From: Cylindrospermum sp. FACHB-282
Lineage (GTDB): Bacteria; Cyanobacteriota; Cyanobacteriia; Cyanobacteriales; Nostocaceae
Reading direction: 5' to 3'
DNA length: 64,000 nt
Assembly: GCF_014697195.1 (NCBI RefSeq)
Contig: NZ_JACJRJ010000006.1
Location: 100,152-164,151 of the forward strand
Positions 55,281-63,304 of the stretch are shown here, in pieces; the stretch's first letter is position 1, and each line of letters starts with the position of its first letter. The position numbers and the translations under genes are program-made. The notes below the pieces were generated by a model, which saw nothing but the letters and a program-made list of their open reading frames with translations, did not search any database and was not told the DNA's origin.

Positions 55281-56087
55281 ATGTATGAAATAGCAGTATT
55301 GACTATTCAATTAACCAAAATCACTGTACTTATTTTGTGTATGTTGCCAGTTATATTTCATGCCTATTCTGCCACTAAAAGTAGTATGTTAAACCATAAA
55401 TTTACAATATCAAAAATTATACGTAAAATACCAAATATTCTAGAAAAATTAACATCTACTCAACAAAATAAGTTACCTAAACAGCGCTTAAAAACAGCAA
55501 TTGATCATCTAGAGAATAAAAGCTTAGAAAGGATTTTGATGGCAATTAATGATTTAGAACAAATTGCCCTTGCTCATCCGCAATACCACTGGGTAGTCAT
55601 GGAGGTTATGACTAGCTTTGTGCGAAATAATGCCCCTTATTCACCCCAAGGCGAAGTATCAAGTGGCCAAGCAGTAAAAACGCGTGCTGATATTCAAGCC
55701 GCTGTGACTGTAATTGGCAGGAGAGACATAAATAAAGACCCGAAAAATGAGCAACTTGATTTGAGTCACACAGATATGCAAGGTATAAATTTGAATGGAG
55801 CTAATCTCAAACAGATAAACCTTTATCAAGTTAATCTCTCTGGGGCCAATCTGTCTGGTGCTAATTTAGAAGGTGCAGTTCTGAGTGCAGCTAATCTGTC
55901 TGGTGCTAACCTGAGTTTAGTTAACCTCTCTGGGGCAATTCTGAGTGCAGCTAATCTGTCTGGTGCTAATCTGTCTGGTGCTAACTTGCATCGGGCAAAT
56001 CTATATTTAGCTAGGCTACATGGGGCTATCCTTAATGAAACTGTATTCAATGAAACAAACCTGAGAGAGGCCCAATTTTCTGGCTAA
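55281..56087 (+). CDS. Pentapeptide-repeat membrane-anchored protein, copy 1
   Basis: 268 residues. One membrane segment at the start (about 5-30), then a helical domain (about 65-150) with the shared sequence HPQYHWVVMEVMTSFVRNNA and TRADIQAAVTVIGRR, then pentapeptide repeats A(N/D)Lxx from about 165 to 260. Pentapeptide repeats form a square beta-helix; their role is usually unknown. The same helical domain appears in the next two proteins. Confidence 0.92.
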   Translation: MYEIAVLTIQLTKITVLILCMLPVIFHAYSATKSSMLNHKFTISKIIRKIPNILEKLTSTQQNKLPKQRLKTAIDHLENKSLERILMAINDLEQIALAHPQYHWVVMEVMTSFVRNNAPYSPQGEVSSGQAVKTRADIQAAVTVIGRRDINKDPKNEQLDLSHTDMQGINLNGANLKQINLYQVNLSGANLSGANLEGAVLSAANLSGANLSLVNLSGAILSAANLSGANLSGANLHRANLYLARLHGAILNETVFNETNLREAQFSG

Positions 56088-56119
56088 AATAAATCTCCCA
56101 GAGGCATAACAAAATTACG

Positions 56120-56186
56120 ACTTACGCAAAATGATGAATAAAGAAATCGTAAAGTCAGAAGAGTTGACGAGACTTATTGCGTAAGT
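56120..56186. mobile_element. Short MITE-like element with terminal repeats ACTTACGCAA
   Basis: ACTTACGCAA (56120-56129) and TTGCGTAAGT (56177-56186) are perfect inverted repeats 67 bp apart. The motif equals part of the ends at 6713-6914, so both belong to one family. It lies between two pentapeptide genes. Confidence 0.65.
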
Positions 56187-56302
56187 TATTAAAATAATAC
56201 ATAACTCCTAGTCAATTGCTTAATTAATTAATTCTGGCGGCGCATATCCAAATCAAAAGCTAAATGCTATACTGAACTTCCCAATCATCTAAGTAATAAC
56301 TC

Positions 56303-57802
56303 ATGATTGTGAAGAATATTTCTGCTATGTCTGCTAGTAAGACATACGCACCATTGAGTTGGTTGATAACTATTACAGTTATAGTTTCTATCGCTTTGAC
56401 TCTAATAGTCTTCTCGGTGTCCAATATTGAGAGGTTGCCAATTCAGCAACAACTACAATATAGAAATCAAGCATTAACCACCACTGCAATAATTTTTCTG
56501 GGTTTGGCAGTCATGGCTAATGCTTACTATGCAGCGAAGCGGGCCCAAGCTATGCAGAAAAATGCGATCGCTTCTGAGAGAAACCTGGAAATTGGCTTAC
56601 AAAATACCAAACTTTCTCAAGACAGACTGATTGCTGAACGTTTTATCGGCGCAATTGCCCAGATTGGCCATGAAAAAGTTGAAACCCGCACCGGTGCAAT
56701 TTATGCCTTAGAAAGAGTCGCCCAGGATTTTCCTCAAGAACACTGGACAATTATGGAAATCCTCACGGCTTTTGTCCGAGAGAATGCACCTGTTACCAGA
56801 GAGGGAAAACCACACCAAAAAGAGAAAGATTCAGCAGCGATTGACTTAGACAAACATCGGCAAAGAGTAAATCGTCAACAGCGGTCAGATTTAAATCTGC
56901 AACCAGAATTACCAACCCTTCGCACCGATATTCAAACAGCCCTAACCGTTATCGGTCGGCGCAATTTTGAGAAAGACCGCAAAGATCAGAAACTTGATTT
57001 ACGTAATATCGACATCAGACAGGCAAATCTCCGTGGCGCTAACCTACAACGGGTAGACATGCGGGGGTCTGATTTGTCTGGGGCAGATTTGCGAGAATCA
57101 GATTTGTGTGAAGCTGATTTTGATGGTGCTCAACTCACGGGGGCGATTCTATTTGAAGCCAATTTGCACAAAGCCAGCTTGCGGGGAGCAAATCTGAGTT
57201 GGGTAAATCTCAATCGCGCTAATCTGTGTGGCGCTAACCTGCGTGGTGCTAAATTCTTTGGTGCAAGTTTGCGTTCAGCCAACTTACAAGGTGCAAACCT
57301 CTATAAAGCCAACTTGCAACAAGCCACCCTGAAAGCCGCTAGCCTGGCTGGGGCCAAGCTGTTTCTGGCTAACTTGCAAGGTGCAAAACTGGGTAAAGCT
57401 AACTTGCAGCATTCGGGTTTGATTGGTGCCAACCTCCAAGGAGCAAACTTAAATGGTGCCAACCTCTCAGGGGCAAACTTGAATGCTGCCAAACTACAGC
57501 AAGCAGATATCTATTTTGCCGACCTCAGCGAAACCACTTTGACGGAAGCTAACCTGCAAGGGGCTAACCTGATGGGGGCTAACCTGCATCGGGCCATCCT
57601 CCAAGAAGCTAATCTTGAGTCTGCTAACCTGATGGGAGCTAACCTTTGTGGGGCAATCCTCAGTGATGTCAAACTTACAGGGGCAATTCTCACAGGGGTA
57701 AAAAACTTAGACTTGCAACAGATTAGAATGGCTTATGGCGATCGCACTACTCGCCTCCCTGATTATATCGAAGCCCCCACCCATTGGCGGCAATCAGGGT
57801 AA
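56303..57802 (+). CDS. Pentapeptide-repeat membrane-anchored protein, copy 2
   Basis: 499 residues. Two membrane segments (about 15-37 and 50-70), a short coiled coil, the shared helical domain (GAIYALERVAQDFPQEHWTI and TDIQTALTVIGRRN, about 115-235) and over forty pentapeptides (about 240-470) as a long right-handed beta-helix. A C-terminal cap (DYIEAPTHWRQSG) resembles that of copy 3. The longest of the three. Function unknown. Confidence 0.93.
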   Translation: MIVKNISAMSASKTYAPLSWLITITVIVSIALTLIVFSVSNIERLPIQQQLQYRNQALTTTAIIFLGLAVMANAYYAAKRAQAMQKNAIASERNLEIGLQNTKLSQDRLIAERFIGAIAQIGHEKVETRTGAIYALERVAQDFPQEHWTIMEILTAFVRENAPVTREGKPHQKEKDSAAIDLDKHRQRVNRQQRSDLNLQPELPTLRTDIQTALTVIGRRNFEKDRKDQKLDLRNIDIRQANLRGANLQRVDMRGSDLSGADLRESDLCEADFDGAQLTGAILFEANLHKASLRGANLSWVNLNRANLCGANLRGAKFFGASLRSANLQGANLYKANLQQATLKAASLAGAKLFLANLQGAKLGKANLQHSGLIGANLQGANLNGANLSGANLNAAKLQQADIYFADLSETTLTEANLQGANLMGANLHRAILQEANLESANLMGANLCGAILSDVKLTGAILTGVKNLDLQQIRMAYGDRTTRLPDYIEAPTHWRQSG

Positions 57803-57913
57803 TTTACCATAGCGTCAATTGGGTAATTGGGTGCATCTGGCTTTTTTTATTTATATGCTATATTTATTACCTTAATCTCCGTAATATCTTGGGAGATGAG
57901 GAATATTAATTTT

Positions 57914-59047
57914 ATGTCTGAGAACAGCACAGATAATAATACAGACTCTCTCAAGAGTTGGTTAATAATTTTAGCGGCTATATTTGGTATTTTATTTTTT
58001 TCTATTATCTTCATATTTTCCTTTTCAGATTTTGCATTTTTGAATCCAAATGTTAACGTTTTGAACATGACCTCAAGGCTAGATTATGGAATTAAAGCCT
58101 TAACAATCATTGGAGCAAGTTTCGGTGGAATTGCATTATTAACTAATGCTTACTATGCATCAAGAACCGCTAAAGCTGCCAATGATAATGCTAAAGCTGC
58201 CAATGATAATGCTGTAATTGCACGTGAAAATCTAAAGTTATCAGAAGACAAGCAAATTACAGAACGCTTTGCCAAAGCTATCGAATTGCTTGGTAATGAA
58301 CGGCTTGAAGTAAAATTAGGCGGAATTTATGCTTTAGAACAAATTGCTCAAGATTCCCCAGATAAATACCATTGGACAATCATGGAAGTCCTCACAGCTT
58401 TTGTGCGAGAAAATGCACCTGTGAAGAAGATAGCGGAAGAAGATGAGGGTAAAATACCAAAACTTCGCACGGATATTCAAGCAGCCCTTACCGTAATTGG
58501 ACGACGCAATTGTGGAAAAGAGAAGGAATATCAGCGGCTTGATTTAAATAATATTGATATGAGGGGTGCAAATCTTTATAAAGCCCACCTAGAAAAGGCA
58601 ATCCTCTTTGAAGCTAACCTGCAAGGGGCAAACCTCACTCAAGCTAACCTGCAAGAGGCAGACCTCACTCAAGCTAACCTGCAAGAGGCAATCTTCTATC
58701 AAGCTAACCTGAAAGAGGCAATCCTCGCTAAAGCTAACCTGAAAGAGGCAATCCTCGCTAAAGCTAACCTGCAAGGAGCAGACCTCTCTGAAGCTAACCT
58801 GCAAGGGGCAACCCTCTTTAAAGCTAGCCTGCAAGGGGCAATCCTCTGTAGAGCTAACCTGCAAGGGGCAATGCTCTGGGAAGCTAACCTGCAAGAGGCA
58901 TCCCTCTCTGAAGCTAAACTGCAAGGAGCACAATTTTCATCTGCTAAAAATCTAACATTAGAGGAGGTTGAATTAGCAGAAGGCGATGAAAATACTATTT
59001 TGCCTAATTATATTACTAGACCAAAACATTGGACGAAATCTGAGTAA
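57914..59047 (+). CDS. Pentapeptide-repeat membrane-anchored protein, copy 3
   Basis: 377 residues from ATG 57914 (MSENSTDNNTDSLKSWLI); an open frame extends 29 codons further upstream from a TTG without a ribosome site. Two membrane segments (about 15-40 and 60-82), the AKAANDN repeat, the shared helical domain, then repeats encoded by nearly identical 30-bp units (GCTAACCTGCAAGGGGCAA-type, about 58610-58930), a sign of recent expansion. C-terminal cap as in copy 2. Function unknown. Confidence 0.9.
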   Translation: MSENSTDNNTDSLKSWLIILAAIFGILFFSIIFIFSFSDFAFLNPNVNVLNMTSRLDYGIKALTIIGASFGGIALLTNAYYASRTAKAANDNAKAANDNAVIARENLKLSEDKQITERFAKAIELLGNERLEVKLGGIYALEQIAQDSPDKYHWTIMEVLTAFVRENAPVKKIAEEDEGKIPKLRTDIQAALTVIGRRNCGKEKEYQRLDLNNIDMRGANLYKAHLEKAILFEANLQGANLTQANLQEADLTQANLQEAIFYQANLKEAILAKANLKEAILAKANLQGADLSEANLQGATLFKASLQGAILCRANLQGAMLWEANLQEASLSEAKLQGAQFSSAKNLTLEEVELAEGDENTILPNYITRPKHWTKSE

Positions 59048-59100
59048 TTAGACATTTTTCTTAATATCAAATTGTCATCAAACCCATAATCCTCCAGTTA

Positions 59101-59227
59101 AAAGGGCGGTTAGAAACCGCGTCTACACAGGCAAAACCCACCTCCGTGGGTTTCAAACCCTCAATTTTTCCTTAGTCCACGGAGGTGGACTTTGTTTGTG
59201 TAGCCGCGAATTCCATTCGCCCTGGCT
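59101..59227. repeat. Long-hairpin repeat, copy 1 of a tandem pair
   Basis: A 127-bp unit that folds on itself: GGGCGGTTAGAAACCGCG and CGCGTCTACACA on the left pair with TGTGTAGCCGCG and CATTCGCCC on the right, and CCACCTCCGTGG-like arms (59140-59151) pair with CCACGGAGGTGG (59178-59189). Copy 2 at 59234-59360 is nearly identical. Confidence 0.85.
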
Positions 59228-59233
59228 TATTAA

Positions 59234-59360
59234 AAAGGGCGGTTAGAAACCGCGTCTACACAGGCAAAACCCACCTCCGTGGGTTTCAAACCCTCAATTT
59301 TCCCTTAGTCCGCGGAGGCGGACTTTGTTTGTGTAGCCGCGAATTCCATTCGCCCTGGCT
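59234..59360. repeat. Long-hairpin repeat, copy 2 of a tandem pair
   Basis: Same unit as 59101-59227, at a 133-bp period, differing at a few positions; the paired changes CCACGGAGGTGG to CCGCGGAGGCGG (59309-59320) fall in the hairpin arm. Confidence 0.85.
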
Positions 59361-59536
59361 CCGTGCCCCTACCGTGTCAAGCCTTACGCAAAAACCCTCT
59401 AAAGCCCTTCTTCCTTGGCGTCCTACAGCCCTTTGGGCATCGCTGCGCGCGGGCGTCTTGGCGGTAGCCTGCGGCACGCCCTTCGGTCTACGTTCCTCAT
59501 AATTTCCATCAATCTCTTTCAAACAGGAAAAACGCA

Positions 59537-59803
59537 TCAAAAAGAAGGACTATGCTCATAATCCCAACACTCATTATCACGCCAACTTCTACCACTGTTC
59601 TCACATCTATCTTCATCGCTAATCCAGGGAATAGACGTAGGGTGAATAGTGCTTAAACTTGTATTCACACAAGAAATTATTAAAGACACAATATAGAAAC
59701 TAGAAGTTAGGAATATTCCTGAAAAAGTCGTAAACAGAATTATTTTGGCAGCAGAATTGAGAGCAAACTTACCTTTTTTACCAGGTGGGCGATCATCGCG
59801 CAT
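59537..59803 (-). CDS. Small membrane protein, unknown function
   Basis: 88 residues from ATG 59803 (MRDDRPPGKKGKFALNS); a GTG 12 codons upstream is an alternative. Basic start, one or two membrane helices (about 18-55) and a Cys/Trp/Asp-rich tail (DEDRCENSGRSWRDNECWDY), with two cysteines that could bond outside the cell. Codon use looks coding. Family unknown. Confidence 0.55.
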   Translation of the reverse strand: MRDDRPPGKKGKFALNSAAKIILFTTFSGIFLTSSFYIVSLIISCVNTSLSTIHPTSIPWISDEDRCENSGRSWRDNECWDYEHSPSF

Positions 59804-59998
59804 TGATTTTTTCAGTGTAATAATAGCGGCAGATAACACCCTGGCAATACTTAAACCCTAGCAATACTATTCGCCGCAACTATTTGATTTACAGGAAGAA
59901 AAATATTTCTGTAACGTAAGAACACCGCCAAGGTTAAATTAACAAACTACGCGCAGACCCAAAAATCTCGAAAAACCTCAAAGAGTCCTAACGGACAT

Positions 59999-60021
59999 CC
60001 CTCTCCTTGCGAAGGAGAGGG
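59999..60021. terminator. Possible terminator hairpin near the end of rsgA
   Basis: CCCTCTCCTT and AAGGAGAGGG form a 10-bp stem with a three-base loop, 40 bases past the rsgA stop. No U tract, so it may instead be a dispersed repeat. Confidence 0.4.
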
Positions 60022-60061
60022 ACAGGTTTTGCGTAGTAAAACCAGGGTGAGGTTTCTTTCG

Positions 60062-61138
60062 CTATTCCTCGCTTTCCTTATACATATCTTGCAACGCTTG
60101 CAATTGAGTCTTACGGGCAATGCGGCGATATTTTTTACTTTCCAGCTTGGGTTCGTATTGACTCTGTCCCTTACCCTTGCTTTTTAGCTTCATGCTAGAT
60201 TCAGGATCGGCTTGGTGGTGGAGGTGAGTTTTTTGGGCGATCGCTTCTTCTAAAAATTCCAGATAATGAGGATAACGTTCCCATTCTCCCCGCACCACAC
60301 AATCAGGCTCATCTCGATGGGAACAATCACTAAACCGACAGCTAGCAACCGCTAAACGCGCTCTGGCCTCTGGGAAATAATATAATAATTCTTCTGGGGT
60401 GCAATCCAAATCAGGTTGATTAAAGCCCGGTGTATCCGCCAGTAAGCCACCGTTTGGTAAGTCAAATAATTCGATATGGCGGGTAGTGTGACGCCCACGG
60501 GCTAGTTTACCAGATACTTCTCCCACTCGCAGGTTAGTATCGGGAATCAATTGATTAATCAGGCTAGATTTGCCGACACCAGAAGGCCCAGCAACAACAG
60601 TAATTTTATTGCTTAGATGCTGGGATACTTGGTCAAGATTCAGTTTATTTTGGACGCTGATAAATAGCGGTTGATAACCCCAAGCAGAAAGGCGATCGCT
60701 AATTTGCTCCTGCATCTGAGGGGAAATTAAATCACTTTTATTCAGGCATAAGAGCACATCTACCCCTGTGGTTTCAGCCTTAACAAGAAATCGGCTTAAC
60801 TGGTAAGGCTCCAAAGGCGGATCAGCTACCGCAAATACCAGGAGAATTTGATTCACATTCGCGATCGCCGGACGGTCTAATTCGCTGTGACGGGGGAGAA
60901 CATCAGCAACAGCACCTCGTCCTCCAGCCCAATCTGGTTCTTCGACAATGACGCGATCGCCCACCATCACTTGTTGCCCGATTTTTTTCAGGCGCGTTCT
61001 GCGGGTACACAGAAGTATCAGGCGAGAATTCTCCTGTTTACCCGCTTCTACATCCAGATGAACTCGATAAAAATTCGCCTGTACAGCAAGCACCGTACCC
61101 AGTAACTGTCCAGTAGTAGAAATAGCTTCGTCTTTCAT
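60062..61138 (-). CDS. rsgA: Ribosome small-subunit maturation GTPase RsgA
   Basis: 358 residues from ATG 61138 (MKDEAISTTGQLLGTVLAVQ), whose ATGA overlaps the tusA stop by three bases; an upstream in-frame start is inside tusA. RsgA checks and releases late-assembly 30S subunits. The circularly permuted GTPase order is visible: OB domain, then LNKSDL (G4), GPSGVGKSSLINQL (G1), and DTPGF (G3), and a zinc-binding end CRFSDCSHRDEPDC. A basic, Lys-rich tail follows. Confidence 0.95.
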   Translation of the reverse strand: MKDEAISTTGQLLGTVLAVQANFYRVHLDVEAGKQENSRLILLCTRRTRLKKIGQQVMVGDRVIVEEPDWAGGRGAVADVLPRHSELDRPAIANVNQILLVFAVADPPLEPYQLSRFLVKAETTGVDVLLCLNKSDLISPQMQEQISDRLSAWGYQPLFISVQNKLNLDQVSQHLSNKITVVAGPSGVGKSSLINQLIPDTNLRVGEVSGKLARGRHTTRHIELFDLPNGGLLADTPGFNQPDLDCTPEELLYYFPEARARLAVASCRFSDCSHRDEPDCVVRGEWERYPHYLEFLEEAIAQKTHLHHQADPESSMKLKSKGKGQSQYEPKLESKKYRRIARKTQLQALQDMYKESEE

Positions 61139-61392
61139 TGGACAGTAGAGGGACAGCGGACTAACAAGGAAAAATAGCCAGTACAATCTGTAATTTTTTC
61201 TACCTGATAGCCTGCCATTGTTAAGCTGTCGGGAACCTGCTCAATTGGTTCCCCAGCATCTAGCCAGACTTCCAGCAAACCACCCGGTGACATTTTTTCC
61301 AGACGGAGTTTCGTCCTGACAAAATTAATCGGGCAAGGAGTACCGCGTAAATCGAGTTGAGCGTCGGGAGTTAAAAGGGGATAGGGCTTCAT
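61135..61392 (-). CDS. tusA: TusA-family sulfur carrier protein
   Basis: 85 residues, single TusA domain. The active-site Cys lies in DLRGTPCPINFVRTKL, the CPxP region with Ile in place of the second Pro; the rest (LEVWLDAGEPIEQVPDSL) fits. Such proteins pass persulfide sulfur to acceptors such as tRNA-thiolation enzymes. The gene overlaps dnaJ by one base and rsgA by four, an operon packed end to end. Confidence 0.92.
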   Translation of the reverse strand: MKPYPLLTPDAQLDLRGTPCPINFVRTKLRLEKMSPGGLLEVWLDAGEPIEQVPDSLTMAGYQVEKITDCTGYFSLLVRCPSTVQ

Positions 61393-62528
61393 TACTTAAA
61401 CAAATTTCCCAAGAATCCTTCTAGACCACCTTTACCAGTGCGGTCTCCCTTAATTTTAGCCAGCTTCTCTAAGAGTTCCCGCTCATCTGGAGTCACCTTC
61501 GTAGGAATATCAATTAACACCGTCAGCATGTGATCACCTCGACTAACAGGATTACCCAACCGAGGAACACCGCGATTTTCCAGCTTCATCACCGTATTCG
61601 GCTGAGTTCCCGCCGGAATTATTAGTTCCACTGGGCCATCAACCGTCTCTACCTCCAAACGGCAGCCTAAAATTGCTTGCAGGTAACTGACTTTGATTTC
61701 TGAGATAACGTTAATTCCATCCCGTTGGAATTCTTCATCCTCATTTACGAGCAAGTAGACGTACAAATCTCCAGGTGGGCCACCGCGTTGACCGGCATCC
61801 CCTTCTTGGGAAATCCGCAAGCGAGTGCCATTATCCACCCCAGCAGGAATAGTAATTTTCAGTTTCTTCGTGACTTGATTTGCGCCCCTACCGTCACAAG
61901 CATCACATTTATCTTCAACAACCATCCCAGTGCCATTGCAGGTGGGACAAGTGGAAACTTGAGTGAAGCTGCCAAAAGGCGTTCTCGTCACACGGCGGAC
62001 TTGACCAGAACCTGTACAAGTCGAACAAGTCCGGGGGCGAGTGCCTGGTTTAGCACCGGAACCGCTACAAACTTCACATGTTTCTAGATGGGAAATGCGA
62101 ATTTCCTTTTCCCCACCAAATACCGCTTCCCGAAAATCTAACTTCAGGTCTAGCCGTAAGTCATCGCCCCGCACAGGCCCGCTACGCCGTCTTTGTTGCG
62201 TTGGGCCACCCATGCCACCAGCAAAGCCACTGAAAATGCTTTCAAAGATATCGGCAAAACCGCCCATATCTCCCATATCTTGGAAGCCAGCACCAGCACC
62301 AGCGCCACTGGACACACCAGCTTCACCAAACCGGTTGTAACGCTCTCGAATTTCTGGCTCAGAAAGCACTTCATAAGCGCGGTTAATTTCTTTAAAGCGA
62401 TCTTCCGCTCCCGGTTCTTTGTTCACGTCTGGGTGATATTTCCGGGCCAAGCGGCGATAGGCTTGTTTAATTTCTTCTTTGTCGGCGTCACGAGAGACAC
62501 CCAGAATTTCATAATAGTCGCGGGCCAT
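61392..62528 (-). CDS. dnaJ: Chaperone DnaJ
   Basis: 378 residues, full length. Delivers substrates to DnaK and stimulates its ATPase. J domain (1-70) with HPD in [11 protein letters not shown], a Gly-rich region (about 75-125), four zinc-binding CxxCxGxG repeats ([32 protein letters not shown]; about 148-220), and the C-terminal substrate domain. The dnaK and grpE genes that often precede it are not in the window. Confidence 0.97.
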   Translation of the reverse strand: MARDYYEILGVSRDADKEEIKQAYRRLARKYHPDVNKEPGAEDRFKEINRAYEVLSEPEIRERYNRFGEAGVSSGAGAGAGFQDMGDMGGFADIFESIFSGFAGGMGGPTQQRRRSGPVRGDDLRLDLKLDFREAVFGGEKEIRISHLETCEVCSGSGAKPGTRPRTCSTCTGSGQVRRVTRTPFGSFTQVSTCPTCNGTGMVVEDKCDACDGRGANQVTKKLKITIPAGVDNGTRLRISQEGDAGQRGGPPGDLYVYLLVNEDEEFQRDGINVISEIKVSYLQAILGCRLEVETVDGPVELIIPAGTQPNTVMKLENRGVPRLGNPVSRGDHMLTVLIDIPTKVTPDERELLEKLAKIKGDRTGKGGLEGFLGNLFK

Positions 62529-63203
62529 ATAGCAAAGGTAAAAGTTAGAAGGAAGAAAGCAGAAGGACTAATAGCAGAAGGCAAAAGGCAACACTTAATT
62601 TTTGTTAATATATCGATTTTACCTTTTACCTTTGACAAAAATCACCAGGGAGTCTTGAGCAACAAGTCCTTTCCTCGTGGGAGATGACAAAAGCAACAAA
62701 AGTTATAAACAGAGGAAATAGACCAATCCTTACGGAATGCCGCTCCGCCTCTACGGATTTTGTCAACTGGCTGAAGCTGTCTATTTTACAATTGTGCTAC
62801 TTAGCATAAGTAAATCTCCTCCTTCAACCAGAGGGGCTATCCGCACCTAATGGTGTGGAAATTTCTCCATACATATTTGTTCGCATCTGTACTAATAGAC
62901 CGTCTAGCCCACGGCAATTCGTTTCTACAATCTAGCAAACCTTTGGAGCATAAAACCATGTTTGCCATGGAGGAGAAATTTTGGTGACTGGATACTGGGG
63001 AGAAGAATTAATTTTTCTCCCTCATCCCCAATCCCTAATCCCCAATCCCTAATCTATCGCCTCATAATCAGCCTGAGCAGTACTTTCTTCATCAAAATCA
63101 AAGTTGAATTGTGGTATTGGTAAACTTCTCTGATTTTATAGACAGACATTACCAAATATAGATAAATGTATTAAGATAGTTGTCAAGGTTTAGAACAACA
63201 AAT
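62529..63203. other. Upstream region of dnaJ with short tandem repeats
   Basis: Roughly 675 bases without a gene. Tandem words such as AAGGCAAAAGGCAA (near 62579) and CCCAATCCCTAATC (twice, 63027-63055) suggest STRR-type sequence. The leftward dnaJ promoter lies in the part nearest 62528. A clear CIRCE element was not found. Confidence 0.5.
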
Positions 63204-63260
63204 ATGAAACTATCAGATTATGCTAAATTAATAAGAGTGAGCTATAAAATAACCTGGTGA
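63204..63260 (+). pseudogene. tnpA: N-terminal remnant of IS607-type serine recombinase TnpA
   Basis: ATG 63204 starts MKLSDYAKLIRVSYKITW and then a stop (TGA 63258-63260). This equals the start of IS607 TnpA proteins (MKLSDYAKxxGVSYKTAW...), whose first part is a helix-turn-helix. The DNA after the stop still reads about 14 codons (VEDFEEEIKCLQEDE) in frame, so most of the gene was deleted. Confidence 0.75.
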
Positions 63261-63304
63261 GTTGAAGACTTTGAAGAAGAAATAAAATGTCTTCAGGAGG
63301 ATGA

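Larger units (their letters stand above)
59048..59536. other. Repeat-rich intergenic region
   Basis: Holds the tandem long-hairpin repeats (59101-59360) and a GC-richer palindrome-like stretch around 59400-59500 with GCCTGCGGCACGCCC and similar words, a kind of dispersed repeat common in Nostocales. No gene was recognised. Confidence 0.6.

Noticed and set aside
58589..58933. Minus-strand frame with Cys/Leu/Gln periodic repeats inside the pentapeptide gene
   Set aside because: It is the antisense image of the pentapeptide DNA repeats; periodic codons always yield such frames.
59101..59360. Possible CRISPR or rRNA-related repeat
   Set aside because: Two long units only, each self-complementary; no short repeats with unique spacers and no rRNA similarity.
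62529..62690. CIRCE-type heat-shock operator upstream of dnaJ
   Set aside because: No inverted repeat of the CIRCE type could be found; only short tandem words.
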